A stretch of DNA of 60,221 nucleotides, from contig CAXTEJ010000018.1 of the NCBI GenBank assembly GCA_964243295.1, positions 1 through 60,221 of the forward strand, written 5' to 3'. The number at the start of each line of letters is the position of its first letter. The stretch's first letter is position 1. Origin of the DNA: CAXTEJ01 sp964243295 (GTDB lineage Bacteria > Actinomycetota > Actinomycetes > Actinomycetales > Angustibacteraceae). The position numbers were made by a program, and so were the translations under genes. Of the stretch, positions 8,234 through 17,907 are shown piece by piece. The notes under the pieces were generated by a model. That model was not told the DNA's origin and made no database searches. It was given only the letters and a program-made list of their open reading frames with translations.

Positions 8234-9634
8234 TCAGGTCAGGAGCTTGCCGGGGTTGAGGATGCCGAGGGGGTCGAGGGCGGCCTTGATGCGGCGGCTG
8301 ACGTCCATGACCTCGGGGCCGAGCTGACCGGCGAGGTAAGGGGCCTTGACGCTGCCGACGCCGTGCTCGCCGGTGAGGGTGCCGCCGAGCAACAGGGCCA
8401 GCGCCACGACCGCGGCGAACGCCTGGTCGGCGCGCGCGACCGCTTCGGCGTCGGCGCCGTCGAAGCAGATCAGCGGGTGGAAGTTGCCGTCGCCGGCGTG
8501 GCCGACCGTGGCGATCATGGTGCGGTGCTCGGCGGCGATCGCCTCCACGCCCGCGACGAGCTCGGCGATCCGCGGAACGGGCACGCCGACGTCCTCGATG
8601 AGCGTGGTGCCGTGGTCGAAGAGCGCTGGGAAGGCCTCGCGCCGCGCCTGGAGGAACATCTCGCCCTCGTCCGGGTCGTCGGTGACCGCGACGAACGTGG
8701 CCCCCTCGGCAGTGAAGACGGCCTCCATGGCCGCGGCCTCGAGCCCCGCCGACCCACCGGCGTCGCTCTGCGCGATGAGCGTCGCGCCGGCCGTGAGGTC
8801 GAGCCCGCGAGGCCGGTAGGCCTCGACCGCAGCGACGGTGGCGCGGTCCATCAGCTCGAGCGTCGACGGCCGGGCACCGGCGACCACGGCGGTGACCGCG
8901 CGGCCGGCGGACTCGACGTCCGGGAAGGTCGCGACGACCGTGACCGCAGGCGGCGGAAGCGCCCGCAGCCGCAGCGTGGCGGAAGTGACGACGCCGAGCG
9001 TGCCCTCCGAGCCGACGAACAGCCGCTTGAGGTCGTAGCCGGCGACGTCCTTGATGGTGCGTCCGCCGAGGCGCAGCAGGGTGCCGTCGGCGAGCACGAC
9101 GTCGGCGCCGAGCACGTAGTCGGTGGTGACGCCGTACTTCACGCAGCACAGCCCGCCGGCGTTGGTCGCGAGGTTGCCGCCGATCGAGCAGAACTCGTAC
9201 GACGAGGGGTCGGGCGGGTACCACAGGCCGCGCTCGCGAGCCGCGGCCTTCAGCTCGCCGTTGAGCAGCCCCGCCCCCGCGACGGCCACCTGCGCGGCGG
9301 CGTCGATCTCGCAGCCGCGCAGCTTCTCCAGCGACAGCACGATGCAGCCCTCGGTGGCGGTGGCCCCGCCCGACAGCCCGCTGCCGGCACCGCGAGGCAC
9401 GACCGGCACCCGGTGAGCCGTCGCGAACCGCATCACCGCCTGGACGTCGGCCGTGCACGTCGCGCGCACCAGCGCCAGCGGCCAGCCCGGCACCGCGGTG
9501 TCGGCCCGGTCACGGCGGTAGGCGTCGACGACGCCCGCGTCGACCACGAGCGCCCCGGGCGGCAGCGCCGCCGCCAGCTCGTCCAGCGGCGCGCCGGCGC
9601 GGGCGGCTCTGACATCGTCCTCGACGTCGGTCAT
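8234..9634 (-). CDS. FAD-linked oxidase, glycolate oxidase (GlcD)-like
   Basis: A 466-residue flavoprotein of the vanillyl-alcohol-oxidase/PCMH superfamily. The N-terminal FAD domain has VPRGAGSGLSGGATATEG and SIGGNLATNAGG; the C-terminal domain has the metal-binding VGHAGDGNFHPLI and TGEHGVG motifs of D-lactate and glycolate dehydrogenases. It oxidises a 2-hydroxy acid; the substrate is not determined. The frame continues 132 nt upstream to an ATG at 9766, but that stretch is a palindromic intergenic repeat. The ATG at 9634 starts the recognisable protein. It stands alone, with no glcE or glcF partners. Confidence 0.88.
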   Translation of the reverse strand: MTDVEDDVRAARAGAPLDELAAALPPGALVVDAGVVDAYRRDRADTAVPGWPLALVRATCTADVQAVMRFATAHRVPVVPRGAGSGLSGGATATEGCIVLSLEKLRGCEIDAAAQVAVAGAGLLNGELKAAARERGLWYPPDPSSYEFCSIGGNLATNAGGLCCVKYGVTTDYVLGADVVLADGTLLRLGGRTIKDVAGYDLKRLFVGSEGTLGVVTSATLRLRALPPPAVTVVATFPDVESAGRAVTAVVAGARPSTLELMDRATVAAVEAYRPRGLDLTAGATLIAQSDAGGSAGLEAAAMEAVFTAEGATFVAVTDDPDEGEMFLQARREAFPALFDHGTTLIEDVGVPVPRIAELVAGVEAIAAEHRTMIATVGHAGDGNFHPLICFDGADAEAVARADQAFAAVVALALLLGGTLTGEHGVGSVKAPYLAGQLGPEVMDVSRRIKAALDPLGILNPGKLLT

Positions 9635-9686
9635 GCCGGTCACCCTGCCACCGCGACCGCCGCCCGTCAGCCCCCGGCGCGGCTGT

Positions 9687-9705
9687 GCCCGCCACAGCGG
9701 CGGGC
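9687..9705. terminator. Hairpin downstream of the VOC gene
   Basis: GCCCGCC (9687-9693) and GGCGGGC (9699-9705) form a perfect 7-bp GC stem with a 5-nt loop. It lies downstream of the minus-strand VOC gene that stops at 9794 and upstream of the FAD oxidase start. There is no clear T-run, as is common in this GC range. Confidence 0.45.
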
Positions 9706-9764
9706 AGAAGTCACCGAAGCCGGCGCAGCTGAGCACGAGCTGCACACGCGACGCCGACTTCTGC
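9704..9764. repeat. Nested inverted repeat
   Basis: The outer arms GCAGAAGTC (9704-9712) and GACTTCTGC (9756-9764) are exact reverse complements. Inside them GCAGCT (9725-9730) and AGCTGC (9738-9743) form a second hairpin. It lies between the FAD oxidase start and the VOC stop and reads through as a false N-terminal extension of the oxidase. It may be an intergenic repeat or a regulatory hairpin. Confidence 0.5.
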
Positions 9765-9793
9765 ATGTCGGTGTGGCGGTCGCCCGCCGGCGA

Positions 9794-10183
9794 TCAGTCC
9801 GACGCGAGCTCGTCAGCGGTGAGCGCCCGCAGCACGCACAGCTCGTTGCCCTCCGGGTCGGCGAGCACCACCCACGTGACGTCGCCCTGCCCGAGGTCGA
9901 CCCGCGTGGCGCCGAGGGCTTCGAGCCGTGCGACCTCAGCGGCCTGGTCGACCGGCCGCAGGTCGAGGTGCAACCGGTTCTTGCCGGCCTTGACCTCGGG
10001 GACGCGAAGGAACAGCAGGTCGGGCACGACGCCGTCCTCCGGACTGCCCGCCGGCGGTTCGAGCACCACCTCGTCCGGCGTGTCGTGGGTGCGGCGCCAG
10101 CCCAGCGCCTCCTGCCGGAAGGTCGCGAGCCGGCCGGGGTCGGTGGAGTCGATGTCGAGGCACTGGATGCGCAAGGAGACCAT
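9794..10183 (-). CDS. VOC-family (glyoxalase-like) protein
   Basis: A 129-residue single-subunit member of the vicinal oxygen chelate family. It begins MVSLRIQCLDIDSTDPGRLATF, the first beta-alpha unit of this glyoxalase-like subgroup, and ends with VTWVVLADPEGNELCVL, the usual closing strand with its glutamate ligand. The substrate is unknown; many such proteins are dioxygenase-like or resistance proteins. A 38-codon upstream extension is open, but the ATG at 10183 lies at the start of the conserved fold. It is flanked on both sides by repeat sequence. Confidence 0.82.
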   Translation of the reverse strand: MVSLRIQCLDIDSTDPGRLATFRQEALGWRRTHDTPDEVVLEPPAGSPEDGVVPDLLFLRVPEVKAGKNRLHLDLRPVDQAAEVARLEALGATRVDLGQGDVTWVVLADPEGNELCVLRALTADELASD

Positions 10184-10299
10184 GTCGACACGGTGGCCGC
10201 ACGCCTCCGCCGAGTCGAGCGAGTTTCGGCAAGGCGCGGCCGCTGTCGAGGTCGCCGGCCGCACCGGTCGCAGCGGATGAGTCCCCACAACCGCCACAC

Positions 10300-10862
10300 C
10301 GACGCGGGCGCACGAGGACGAGAGCCGGTGCCNNNNNNNNNNNNNNNNNNNNNNNNNNNNNNNNNNNNNNNNNNNNNNNNNNNNNNNNNNNNNNNNNNNN
10401 NNNNNNNNNNNNNNNNNNNNNNNNNNNNNNNNCGGAGGTCCGCGTCAAGGGAGCTTGCGACAGCGGGCCGGAGGGCGCCGGCTCTCGGACCCAGCAGGGC
10501 GGGCCGGACGTGCATGATCACGCCAGCGGGGCGGGCCGGAGGGCGCCGGCTCTCGCGCCCAGCCAACGGGCGTACCCAGCCGACGCGCGCACGAGGACGA
10601 GAGCCGGTGCCCGGAGGTCCGCGTCAAGGGAGCTTGCGACAGCGGGCCGGAGGGCGCCGGCTCTCGTCCGGACCCAGCGTGCCGGGCCGGACGTGCATGA
10701 TCACGCCAGCGGGGCGAGGACGAGAGCCGGTGCCCGGAGGTCCGCGTCAAGGGAGCCTGCGACAGCGGGCCGGAGGGCGCCGGCTCTCGTCCGGACCCAG
10801 CGACACGGGCCGGGTCTGCATGATCACGACAGCCGAGGCGGGCCGGATCTGCATGATCACGG
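10300..10862. repeat. Tandem palindromic repeat array interrupted by an assembly gap
   Basis: The 688 bp between the VOC start and the pruA stop are nearly all repeat. Each unit of about 115-120 bp carries a long hairpin with arms GAGAGCCGGTGCCC (for example 10599-10612) and GGGCGCCGGCTCTC (10652-10665), one wobble apart, then GCATGATCAC. Two full units, the right part of a third beyond the gap, and fragments are visible. The decamer GCATGATCAC occurs at 10512, 10695, 10818 and 10851, and the last copy sits 10 nt before the pruA stop. Open frames here are repeat artefacts. The true length is unknown because of the N run. Confidence 0.85.
10333..10432. other. Assembly gap (100 N)
   Basis: Exactly 100 undetermined bases lie within the palindromic array. 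The round number suggests a scaffold gap of unknown true size, probably from collapsed repeat units. Confidence 0.97.
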
Positions 10863-10871
10863 CGAGGGGCG

Positions 10872-12500
<1,629 letters not shown>

Positions 12501-12599
12501 GTGGCGGTCGCCTCCAGGGTCGGTGCGGCAGCGGGTGGCGTCGGCCGCGGCGTCCATGGTGTCACGCGGACGCGGGGCAGGGTGCTCCGCTGAGGGGCG

Positions 12600-13094
12600 T
12601 CAGCGGCGGTGCAGCAGCCCGGCGAGGACGTCGTCGAGCTCGGTCACGTCGTACCAGAGCAGCTCGTGGCCCTCGGCGCCGTCGACGAGGAAGCCGGCGT
12701 CGTCGTCGCCCCCGTCGGCGGCCGGCAGCGCCTGCACCGCGGCCGCGACGTCGTCCTCGGCCAGCTCGTCGTCGACGTGGACGCTGACGACCTGCGCCAG
12801 CGTCACGGTGTCGCGCACGACCACGAGGGCGGGCCGGTCGGCGTCGGCGCCGGGCCGCACCGACTTGTCGGGGACCTCGGCGGCGACCACGATGCGGCGC
12901 GGCGGCGACGTCAGGACGCGCAGCGACTGCTGGGCGGCCGCGGACGACGCCGCGTACTCCAGCTCGTCGCCGTCGCCCTCGGCGTACCACTCGCGCAGCG
13001 CACCGGTGACGGCGTGCGCCTCGAGCGGACCTGGAAAACCGTTGTCGCGCAACGCCTGCAGCCCCTCGACGGTCGTGCCGACGTACACCCGCAT
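12600..13094 (-). CDS. Conserved actinobacterial protein (DUF6912-like)
   Basis: A 164-residue soluble protein that begins MRVYVGTTVEGLQALRDNG and is rich in Asp, Glu and Ala. The opening MRVYVPTT/LxxL pattern and length match a conserved family of unknown function in Actinobacteria that I recall as DUF6912. No catalytic motif is evident. GGAGCG precedes the ATG. It lies 16 nt after the acyltransferase stop on the same strand, so the two may be co-transcribed. Confidence 0.65.
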   Translation of the reverse strand: MRVYVGTTVEGLQALRDNGFPGPLEAHAVTGALREWYAEGDGDELEYAASSAAAQQSLRVLTSPPRRIVVAAEVPDKSVRPGADADRPALVVVRDTVTLAQVVSVHVDDELAEDDVAAAVQALPAADGGDDDAGFLVDGAEGHELLWYDVTELDDVLAGLLHRR

Positions 13095-13110
13095 CAGGGC
13101 GCTCCTGCAG

Positions 13111-14529
13111 TCATCGGACGCTCTCGACGAGCTCGGCGAGCGCCTCGGGGATGGAGTCGGCGAGCACCTGCAGGTCGGCCATGGCGTCGCGGTCGGCGTT
13201 GAGGCCGTAGTAGACGCCGCCGTCGTAGCTGGTCAGGCCGATGCTCAGCGCCTGCCTGCGGGCGAGCGGCACGACCGGGTAGGAGGCCAGCATCCGCGCA
13301 CCCGACGCGTACAGCGGGTGCTGCGGGCCGGGCACGTTCGACACCACCAGGTTGAACAGCCGCCGGGACGCCGCGCTCGCCGCGCGCGCGGCCATCGAGT
13401 GCAGCGTCGGCGGGGCGAAGCCGGCGAGCCCCGACAGCGTGCGGGCCGTGACGGCGCGACCGCTCTCGCCGTGCCCGCGCAGGGCGTAGGCGATCTGGTG
13501 CAGCCGGATGGCCGGGCTCGGCTCGCCCACCGGCAGGTCGACCACGAGCGCCGACAACCGGCTGCCGACCCGCGAGGACGGCTCGTCGGCCTCCTGCTGC
13601 ACGCTGACCGGCACGAGCGCCCGGACGACGGTCGCCGGCACCACCGGCTCGCCGCGCGCGAGCAGCCATCCGCGCAGCGCGCCCGCCAGCGTCGCGAGGA
13701 CCACGTCGTTGACGTCGGGCTCGGTGCCGGTGCGGGCGCCCAGCCGGGCGCGGACCGTGCGGTGGTCGTCGAGCGAGGTGTCGGCGGACGCGAACCGGCG
13801 GTGCTCGCCGATCTCGACGTTCAGCGGGCTCGTCGGCGTGGGCCGCCCGGCGGTGCGGGCGACCATCGAGACGAGCCGCCCGACCTGCCCGAGCGCGCGG
13901 CCGGCGACGTCGGCGACGTCGCGCGTGCCGCCCTGCAGCGTCTCGACGAGGGCCCGTGGGCTGGCGACGCCGTCGGCGACCGCGCCGGCGACCAGCTCGA
14001 AGTCGCTGGGCTCCTTGGCGGGCACCCAGCTGTCGGTCGGCGGGTCGGCCGCGACCTGCGAGTCGTCCAGCAGCACCTGGGCGATGTCGACGCCCGAGAC
14101 ACCGTCGACGACGGCCTGGTGGGTCTTGGTGACCACGGCGAAGCGGCCGTCGTGCAGCCCGTCCACGAGGTAGAGCTCCCACAGCGGGCGCGTGCGGTCC
14201 AGCGGCCGGGCCTGCACCCGGGCGACGAGCTCGTGCAGCTGCTCGTCGGTGCCGGGCCTCGGCAGCGCTGCGCGCCGCACGTGGTAGGCCAGGTCGAAGT
14301 CCTCGTCGTCGACCCACACCGGGTTCGCGAGCCGACCGGGCACCGGCCGCACCCGCTGCCGGAACCGCGGCACGTAGGCGATGCGCGCCGACACCAGCGC
14401 CACGAGCTGGTCGTGGTCGAACCCCTCGGGCGGCGCCTCGAACACCGACACCGAGCCCACGTGCATCGCCGTCGCCGGCTCCTCGAGGTACAGGAACGAC
14501 GCGTCGAGGGGGCTGAGGCGGTCGGGCAC
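13111..14529 (-). CDS. WS/DGAT-type acyltransferase
   Basis: A 472-residue member of the wax ester synthase/acyl-CoA:diacylglycerol acyltransferase family, which makes storage lipids from acyl-CoA. It starts at a GTG with PDRLSPLDASFLYLEEPATAMHVGSV, the standard opening, and has the late motifs NVPGPQHPLY and LNADRDAMADL. The catalytic motif usually written HHxxxDG reads HQAVVDG, so the second His is Gln. Activity is therefore uncertain, or this is a divergent subfamily. It is followed by the DUF6912-like gene. Confidence 0.88.
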   Translation of the reverse strand: MPDRLSPLDASFLYLEEPATAMHVGSVSVFEAPPEGFDHDQLVALVSARIAYVPRFRQRVRPVPGRLANPVWVDDEDFDLAYHVRRAALPRPGTDEQLHELVARVQARPLDRTRPLWELYLVDGLHDGRFAVVTKTHQAVVDGVSGVDIAQVLLDDSQVAADPPTDSWVPAKEPSDFELVAGAVADGVASPRALVETLQGGTRDVADVAGRALGQVGRLVSMVARTAGRPTPTSPLNVEIGEHRRFASADTSLDDHRTVRARLGARTGTEPDVNDVVLATLAGALRGWLLARGEPVVPATVVRALVPVSVQQEADEPSSRVGSRLSALVVDLPVGEPSPAIRLHQIAYALRGHGESGRAVTARTLSGLAGFAPPTLHSMAARAASAASRRLFNLVVSNVPGPQHPLYASGARMLASYPVVPLARRQALSIGLTSYDGGVYYGLNADRDAMADLQVLADSIPEALAELVESVR

Positions 14530-14657
14530 CGCGCCATCGTGCCACTGCCCGCACCTCGGGCCCGCTCCCCGCCGGCTCTCCGGTCGTCCGGCGTAGGCAT
14601 CGGCACCGCCGACGTGAGGCCCGTCAGGCCGGCCGGCTGATGCTCTCGGCCAGGGCC

Positions 14658-15446
14658 TCAGCGGCTCCAGCGGTACGGCGTCGTCGTCGAGACGGCGATC
14701 AGACCGGAGCGCTCGAGGATCGGACGCGAGAACTCGGTCGAGTCGCTGTGGATCAGCGTCGCGCCCGCGCGCAGGGCCGAGCGGGCCCGGACGGCCGTCA
14801 GCGCGCGGTAGATGCCGCGCCCGCGCCACTGCGGGAGCGTGACGCCGCCCCAGATGCCGGCGAAGTCCGTGCCGCTGACCGGCTCCAGCCGTCCGGCGCC
14901 GATCATGTCCCCGTCCGCCTCGGCGACCCACAGCTCCATGCCGTCATCGCGCGACAACCGGCCCAGGACCGCATCGGCGTATTCCTTCGAGACGGGCTCG
15001 CCGAAGACCTCGTCCTGCAGCGCGCACATCGCCCGGACGTCGGTCTCGGCTGTCACGCGCCGCAGGCGGACCCCGTCGGGCACGGGGACGTCGACGACCA
15101 GGTCGGCTGCCGGACCGATCATGATCGACTCAGGCTCGTCAGCGACGAAGCCGCTCGCGGTCAAGGCCTCGTGCAGCCCCGGCGCGTGGTCGTGCCCACG
15201 CGTCTTCCACTCGACACGACTCACATCCGGCTGCGCGCGGTAGTACGCCAGCGCATCCAGCACGAGCTGGGCGATGACCGCGGCGTCTGCGCCGCCGAGG
15301 TCGCGGTAGGTCACGAAGCCACGTCCACCCGCGAACACCACGAGCCGGAGCGGGCCGTGCTGCACGACTGAGCGGGCGCTGGGCGTCTCGGCGTCCGTGC
15401 GCAGCTGCTCGTCGTAGGCGGCGAGCAAGGACTGGCGCTGGGTCAC
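14658..15446 (-). CDS. GNAT-family N-acetyltransferase
   Basis: A 262-residue protein with a C-terminal GNAT domain: IWGGVTLPQWRGRGIYRALT is the acetyl-CoA site (Q/RxxGxG/A), and ERSGLIAVSTTTPYRW ends the fold. The first 120 residues look like a degenerate second acetyltransferase domain. The acceptor is unknown. The GTG start has GGAAGG upstream. A 21-bp perfect palindrome lies 18 nt before the start, between this gene and the divergent lipoprotein gene. Confidence 0.82.
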   Translation of the reverse strand: MTQRQSLLAAYDEQLRTDAETPSARSVVQHGPLRLVVFAGGRGFVTYRDLGGADAAVIAQLVLDALAYYRAQPDVSRVEWKTRGHDHAPGLHEALTASGFVADEPESIMIGPAADLVVDVPVPDGVRLRRVTAETDVRAMCALQDEVFGEPVSKEYADAVLGRLSRDDGMELWVAEADGDMIGAGRLEPVSGTDFAGIWGGVTLPQWRGRGIYRALTAVRARSALRAGATLIHSDSTEFSRPILERSGLIAVSTTTPYRWSR

Positions 15447-15464
15447 CGCTCGACCTTCCCGCGG

Positions 15465-15485
15465 CCGCTGGCGCAGCGCCAGCGG
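15465..15485. promoter_or_regulatory. 21-bp perfect palindrome, candidate operator
   Basis: The half-site CCGCTGGCGC is repeated in inverted orientation around a single central A. It lies 18 nt upstream of the GNAT start and 107 nt upstream of the divergent lipoprotein start. It could be an operator for either gene, or a hairpin in the GNAT leader. Confidence 0.5.
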
Positions 15486-15580
15486 TCAGCCACGACATCA
15501 GGTCTGCTGCGTCACGAGGATCCGCCAGCGGCAACGGCACGCAGCTCGGACCGCTCCGCGACCGCGCGCCGACCCGCTCG

Positions 15581-15586
15581 TAGACT
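15581..15586 (+). promoter_or_regulatory. -10 box for a leaderless lipoprotein mRNA
   Basis: TAGACT ends 6 nt before the GTG at 15593. In Actinobacteria a TANNNT box 6-7 nt upstream places transcription start on the start codon. No Shine-Dalgarno sequence is present. Confidence 0.6.
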
Positions 15587-15592
15587 CCTGCG

Positions 15593-16060
15593 GTGCGCCC
15601 TTCCCGACCCCTGTCCAGGCGCGCGCCGGTGCTCGCGGGCGCGCTGTGCGCCCTGCTGGCCCTGCCAGCCTGCGCGGCGGCGAGCGACCCGTCCGCGCAG
15701 CCCGCGGTCACCTCGCCCACCACGGCCGCGTCCACCACGGCGAGCGCGTCGAGCTCGGTGACGCCGTCCGCCACGCCGGAGGCCACTGCGACCGCCGAGG
15801 TGCGGACCATCGCGGTGAACGTGCGCGGGCGCACGGTGACGCCGGCACCGGCCGTCGTCGCCCTGGCCCGTGGCGAGACGCTGCGTCTGGTCGTCACCAG
15901 CGACCACGACGACGAGCTGCACGCGCACGGCTTCGAGGTCGAGGCCGAGCTGACGGCCGGTCAGCCCACCACGGTCGAGCTCACCGGCGGCGAGCCCGGC
16001 CGCTACGAGGTCGAGACCCACCACCCGTCGCTGCGGCTCATGGTGGTGCAGGTGCGGTGA
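15593..16060 (+). CDS. Cupredoxin-like lipoprotein
   Basis: A 155-residue exported lipoprotein. Residues 1-27 form a signal peptide with lipobox LPAC (Cys27). A Thr/Ser/Ala-rich linker follows to about residue 68, and the C-terminal 85 residues resemble a cupredoxin fold (TIAVNVRGRTVTPAP, later HDDELHAHGFEVEAEL). HxH and other potential metal-binding residues are present, but a full type 1 copper site (Cys-His-Met) is not evident. The start is a leaderless GTG. It overlaps the next membrane protein gene by 4 nt (GTGA), so the two probably work together at the membrane. Confidence 0.78.
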   Translation: MRPSRPLSRRAPVLAGALCALLALPACAAASDPSAQPAVTSPTTAASTTASASSSVTPSATPEATATAEVRTIAVNVRGRTVTPAPAVVALARGETLRLVVTSDHDDELHAHGFEVEAELTAGQPTTVELTGGEPGRYEVETHHPSLRLMVVQVR

Positions 16061-17388
16061 GCGCCGCCGTCGCGGGCAGCGGCGCGATCCTCGCCCACGG
16101 TGTCGGCAGCCGGCAGGACCTCCCGCTGCCGTTCGCGGTGGCCGTCGGCGGCGCCGCCACTGCTCTGGTCGTCTCCTTCGTCGCGCTCGCCGTGCTGTGG
16201 CCGCAGCCCCGGATCGACGGCGCCCACGCCGGCCGCCCGCTGCCCGACCGGCTGGCAGCGGCGCTCGACTCGCGGGCCTGCCGGCTGCTGACCGCCGCGC
16301 TCGGCGGCGCCGTCACGCTGCTGGTGCTCGCCGCGCTGCTGCTCGGCCGCGACGACACGCGCAACCCGGTGCCGTACGTCGTCTACGTGCTGCTGTGGGT
16401 CGGGCTGGTGCCGCTGTCGGTGGCCCTCGGGCCGGTCTGGCGGCGCATCGACCCACTGCGCAGCCTGCACGCGGTCGTCATGCGCCTCGCCGGCTCCGAC
16501 CCGCGCGACGGACTCGCGTCGCCGGTGCGGCTCGGCTACTGGCCGGCCGCCGCGGGGCTGCTGGCCTTCACTTGGCTCGAGCTCGTCGCGCCCGACAACG
16601 CCACGCTGCCGGTGCTGCGCATCGCCATCGCCCTGTACGTCGGCACGCAGCTGTGCTGCGCCTTCGTGTTCGGGGCCCGGTGGTTCGACCGCGCCGAGGC
16701 CTTCGGCACCTGGTCGGCGCTGTTCGGCGCCATGAGCGTGCTGGGCCGGCGCGCGGACGGCCGGCTCGTCGTCCGGTCGCCGCTGGCGGGGCTGGACGCC
16801 CTGAGCGCCGCCCCCGGGCTGCCCGCCACCGTCGCGGTCATGCTCGGCAGCACGGCGTACGACGGGGCGTCGGCCTCGCCGCGCTGGTTCACCGTCGTGC
16901 AGTCCTCCGCCCACCCCCGGCTGCTCGAGACACTCGGCCTGGTGGGCACCGTCGCCGCCGTGGCGCTCGTCTTCGCCGCCTGCACCGCCGTGGCCGGTCG
17001 GGTCGGCGGCGCCCCCGCGCGGGCGATGCCCGGCGCCTTCGCCCACTCGCTGGTGCCGATCGCCCTCGGCTACGTCATCGCGCACTACTGGTCGCTGCTC
17101 GTCGTCGAGGGCCAGAACGCGCTGGTGCGGCTGAGCGACCCGCTCGTCAGCGGCGCCGACCTGCTGGGCCTGCGCGACCGGGCGGCGGACACCACGCTCG
17201 TGCAGCCGACGCTGGTCGCCACCATCCAGGTGGTCGCCGTCGTCGGCGGCCACGTGCTCGGCGTCGTGCTGGCCCACGACCGGGCGGTGCGGCTGTTCCC
17301 CCACCGCCGGGCCGTCGTGGGGCAGCTGCCGCTGCTGCTGATGATGGTCGTCTACACCTGCGGCGGGCTCGCGCTGCTGTTCAGCTGA
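16057..17388 (+). CDS. Polytopic membrane protein paired with the lipoprotein
   Basis: A 443-residue protein with roughly ten hydrophobic segments, beginning with a GTG that overlaps the preceding stop by 4 nt. Features include WRRIDPLRSLHAV, FGARWFDRAEAFGTWSALFG and a late HSLVPIALGYVIAHYWSLL segment. Similar actinobacterial proteins are, from memory, sometimes annotated fenitrothion hydrolase (FedB-like), but I see no hydrolase motif and would not assign that activity. Conserved Arg, Trp and His residues in membrane segments suggest transport or redox work. The end overlaps the convergent 2H gene by 8 nt. Confidence 0.72.
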   Translation: MSAAVAGSGAILAHGVGSRQDLPLPFAVAVGGAATALVVSFVALAVLWPQPRIDGAHAGRPLPDRLAAALDSRACRLLTAALGGAVTLLVLAALLLGRDDTRNPVPYVVYVLLWVGLVPLSVALGPVWRRIDPLRSLHAVVMRLAGSDPRDGLASPVRLGYWPAAAGLLAFTWLELVAPDNATLPVLRIAIALYVGTQLCCAFVFGARWFDRAEAFGTWSALFGAMSVLGRRADGRLVVRSPLAGLDALSAAPGLPATVAVMLGSTAYDGASASPRWFTVVQSSAHPRLLETLGLVGTVAAVALVFAACTAVAGRVGGAPARAMPGAFAHSLVPIALGYVIAHYWSLLVVEGQNALVRLSDPLVSGADLLGLRDRAADTTLVQPTLVATIQVVAVVGGHVLGVVLAHDRAVRLFPHRRAVVGQLPLLLMMVVYTCGGLALLFS

Positions 17389-17905
17389 GGCCGTGCGCCG
17401 CTGCGTCGAAGGCGAACGACGCCACCGGTTCCCACGGGCCGCCGAGGTAGCGGAACAGGCGCAGCCCGGTGGCCGTCGCGGCGGTCGGTGGCAGCTGGGA
17501 CGCCAGCTGGTCGAGCAGGGTCCGGGCGCGCTCGGCCGTCACCTTGTTCTGCACGGTGACGTGGGGGGAGAACCGCTGCCGGTCCTGCGGGCGCAGCCAG
17601 CGGTCGAAGGCCGCGGCGAGCTCGGCTCGGGCCGCGACCAGCTCGGGCGAATCGACCCGCACGGCCACACCGCGGCCCAGCGAGCGCACCCCCGGCAACC
17701 AGACCTCGAACGCCGGACGCCGTGACACTTGCTCCAGCACCTCGCTGACCTCGGCGACCTCCTCCCCCGGCAGGTGGTGGAAGAGGGTGAGGTGGGCGTC
17801 GAGCACGTTGCGCTCTGGCGGGAAGTGGCTGCGGCGCAACGCTTCCAGGCGTGCGGTCGTCTCGTCGTCCAGGGTGGCGGTGACGATCAGCGGGCGGTCG
17901 TCCAA
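17381..17905 (-). CDS. 2H phosphoesterase / 2'-5' RNA ligase-like protein
   Basis: A 174-residue 2H-superfamily protein. The two signature HxT motifs are present at His38-Thr40 (DAHLTLFHH) and His115-Thr117 (SPHVTVQNK). The family includes 2'-5' RNA ligases and cyclic phosphodiesterases; the substrate here is unknown. The start is taken as a TTG at 17905, 2 nt after the stop of the radical SAM gene, because the protein is homologous from about this point and no ATG or GTG fits. This spacing implies translational coupling with the radical SAM gene. Confidence 0.8.
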   Translation of the reverse strand: MDDRPLIVTATLDDETTARLEALRRSHFPPERNVLDAHLTLFHHLPGEEVAEVSEVLEQVSRRPAFEVWLPGVRSLGRGVAVRVDSPELVAARAELAAAFDRWLRPQDRQRFSPHVTVQNKVTAERARTLLDQLASQLPPTAATATGLRLFRYLGGPWEPVASFAFDAAAHGLS

Positions 17906-17907
17906 CG

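Noticed and set aside
9635..9766. N-terminal extension of the FAD oxidase to an ATG at 9766
   Set aside because: The extension is coded by a palindromic intergenic repeat and lies outside the family's conserved start; the ATG at 9634 fits.
10300..10870. CRISPR array, suggested by spaced repeats near pruA
   Set aside because: Units are about 115-120 bp with long internal hairpins and no unique spacers of constant length; no cas genes are present.
16057..17388. Assigning the membrane protein as fenitrothion hydrolase
   Set aside because: The name comes from remembered annotations; no hydrolase motif is visible in the sequence.
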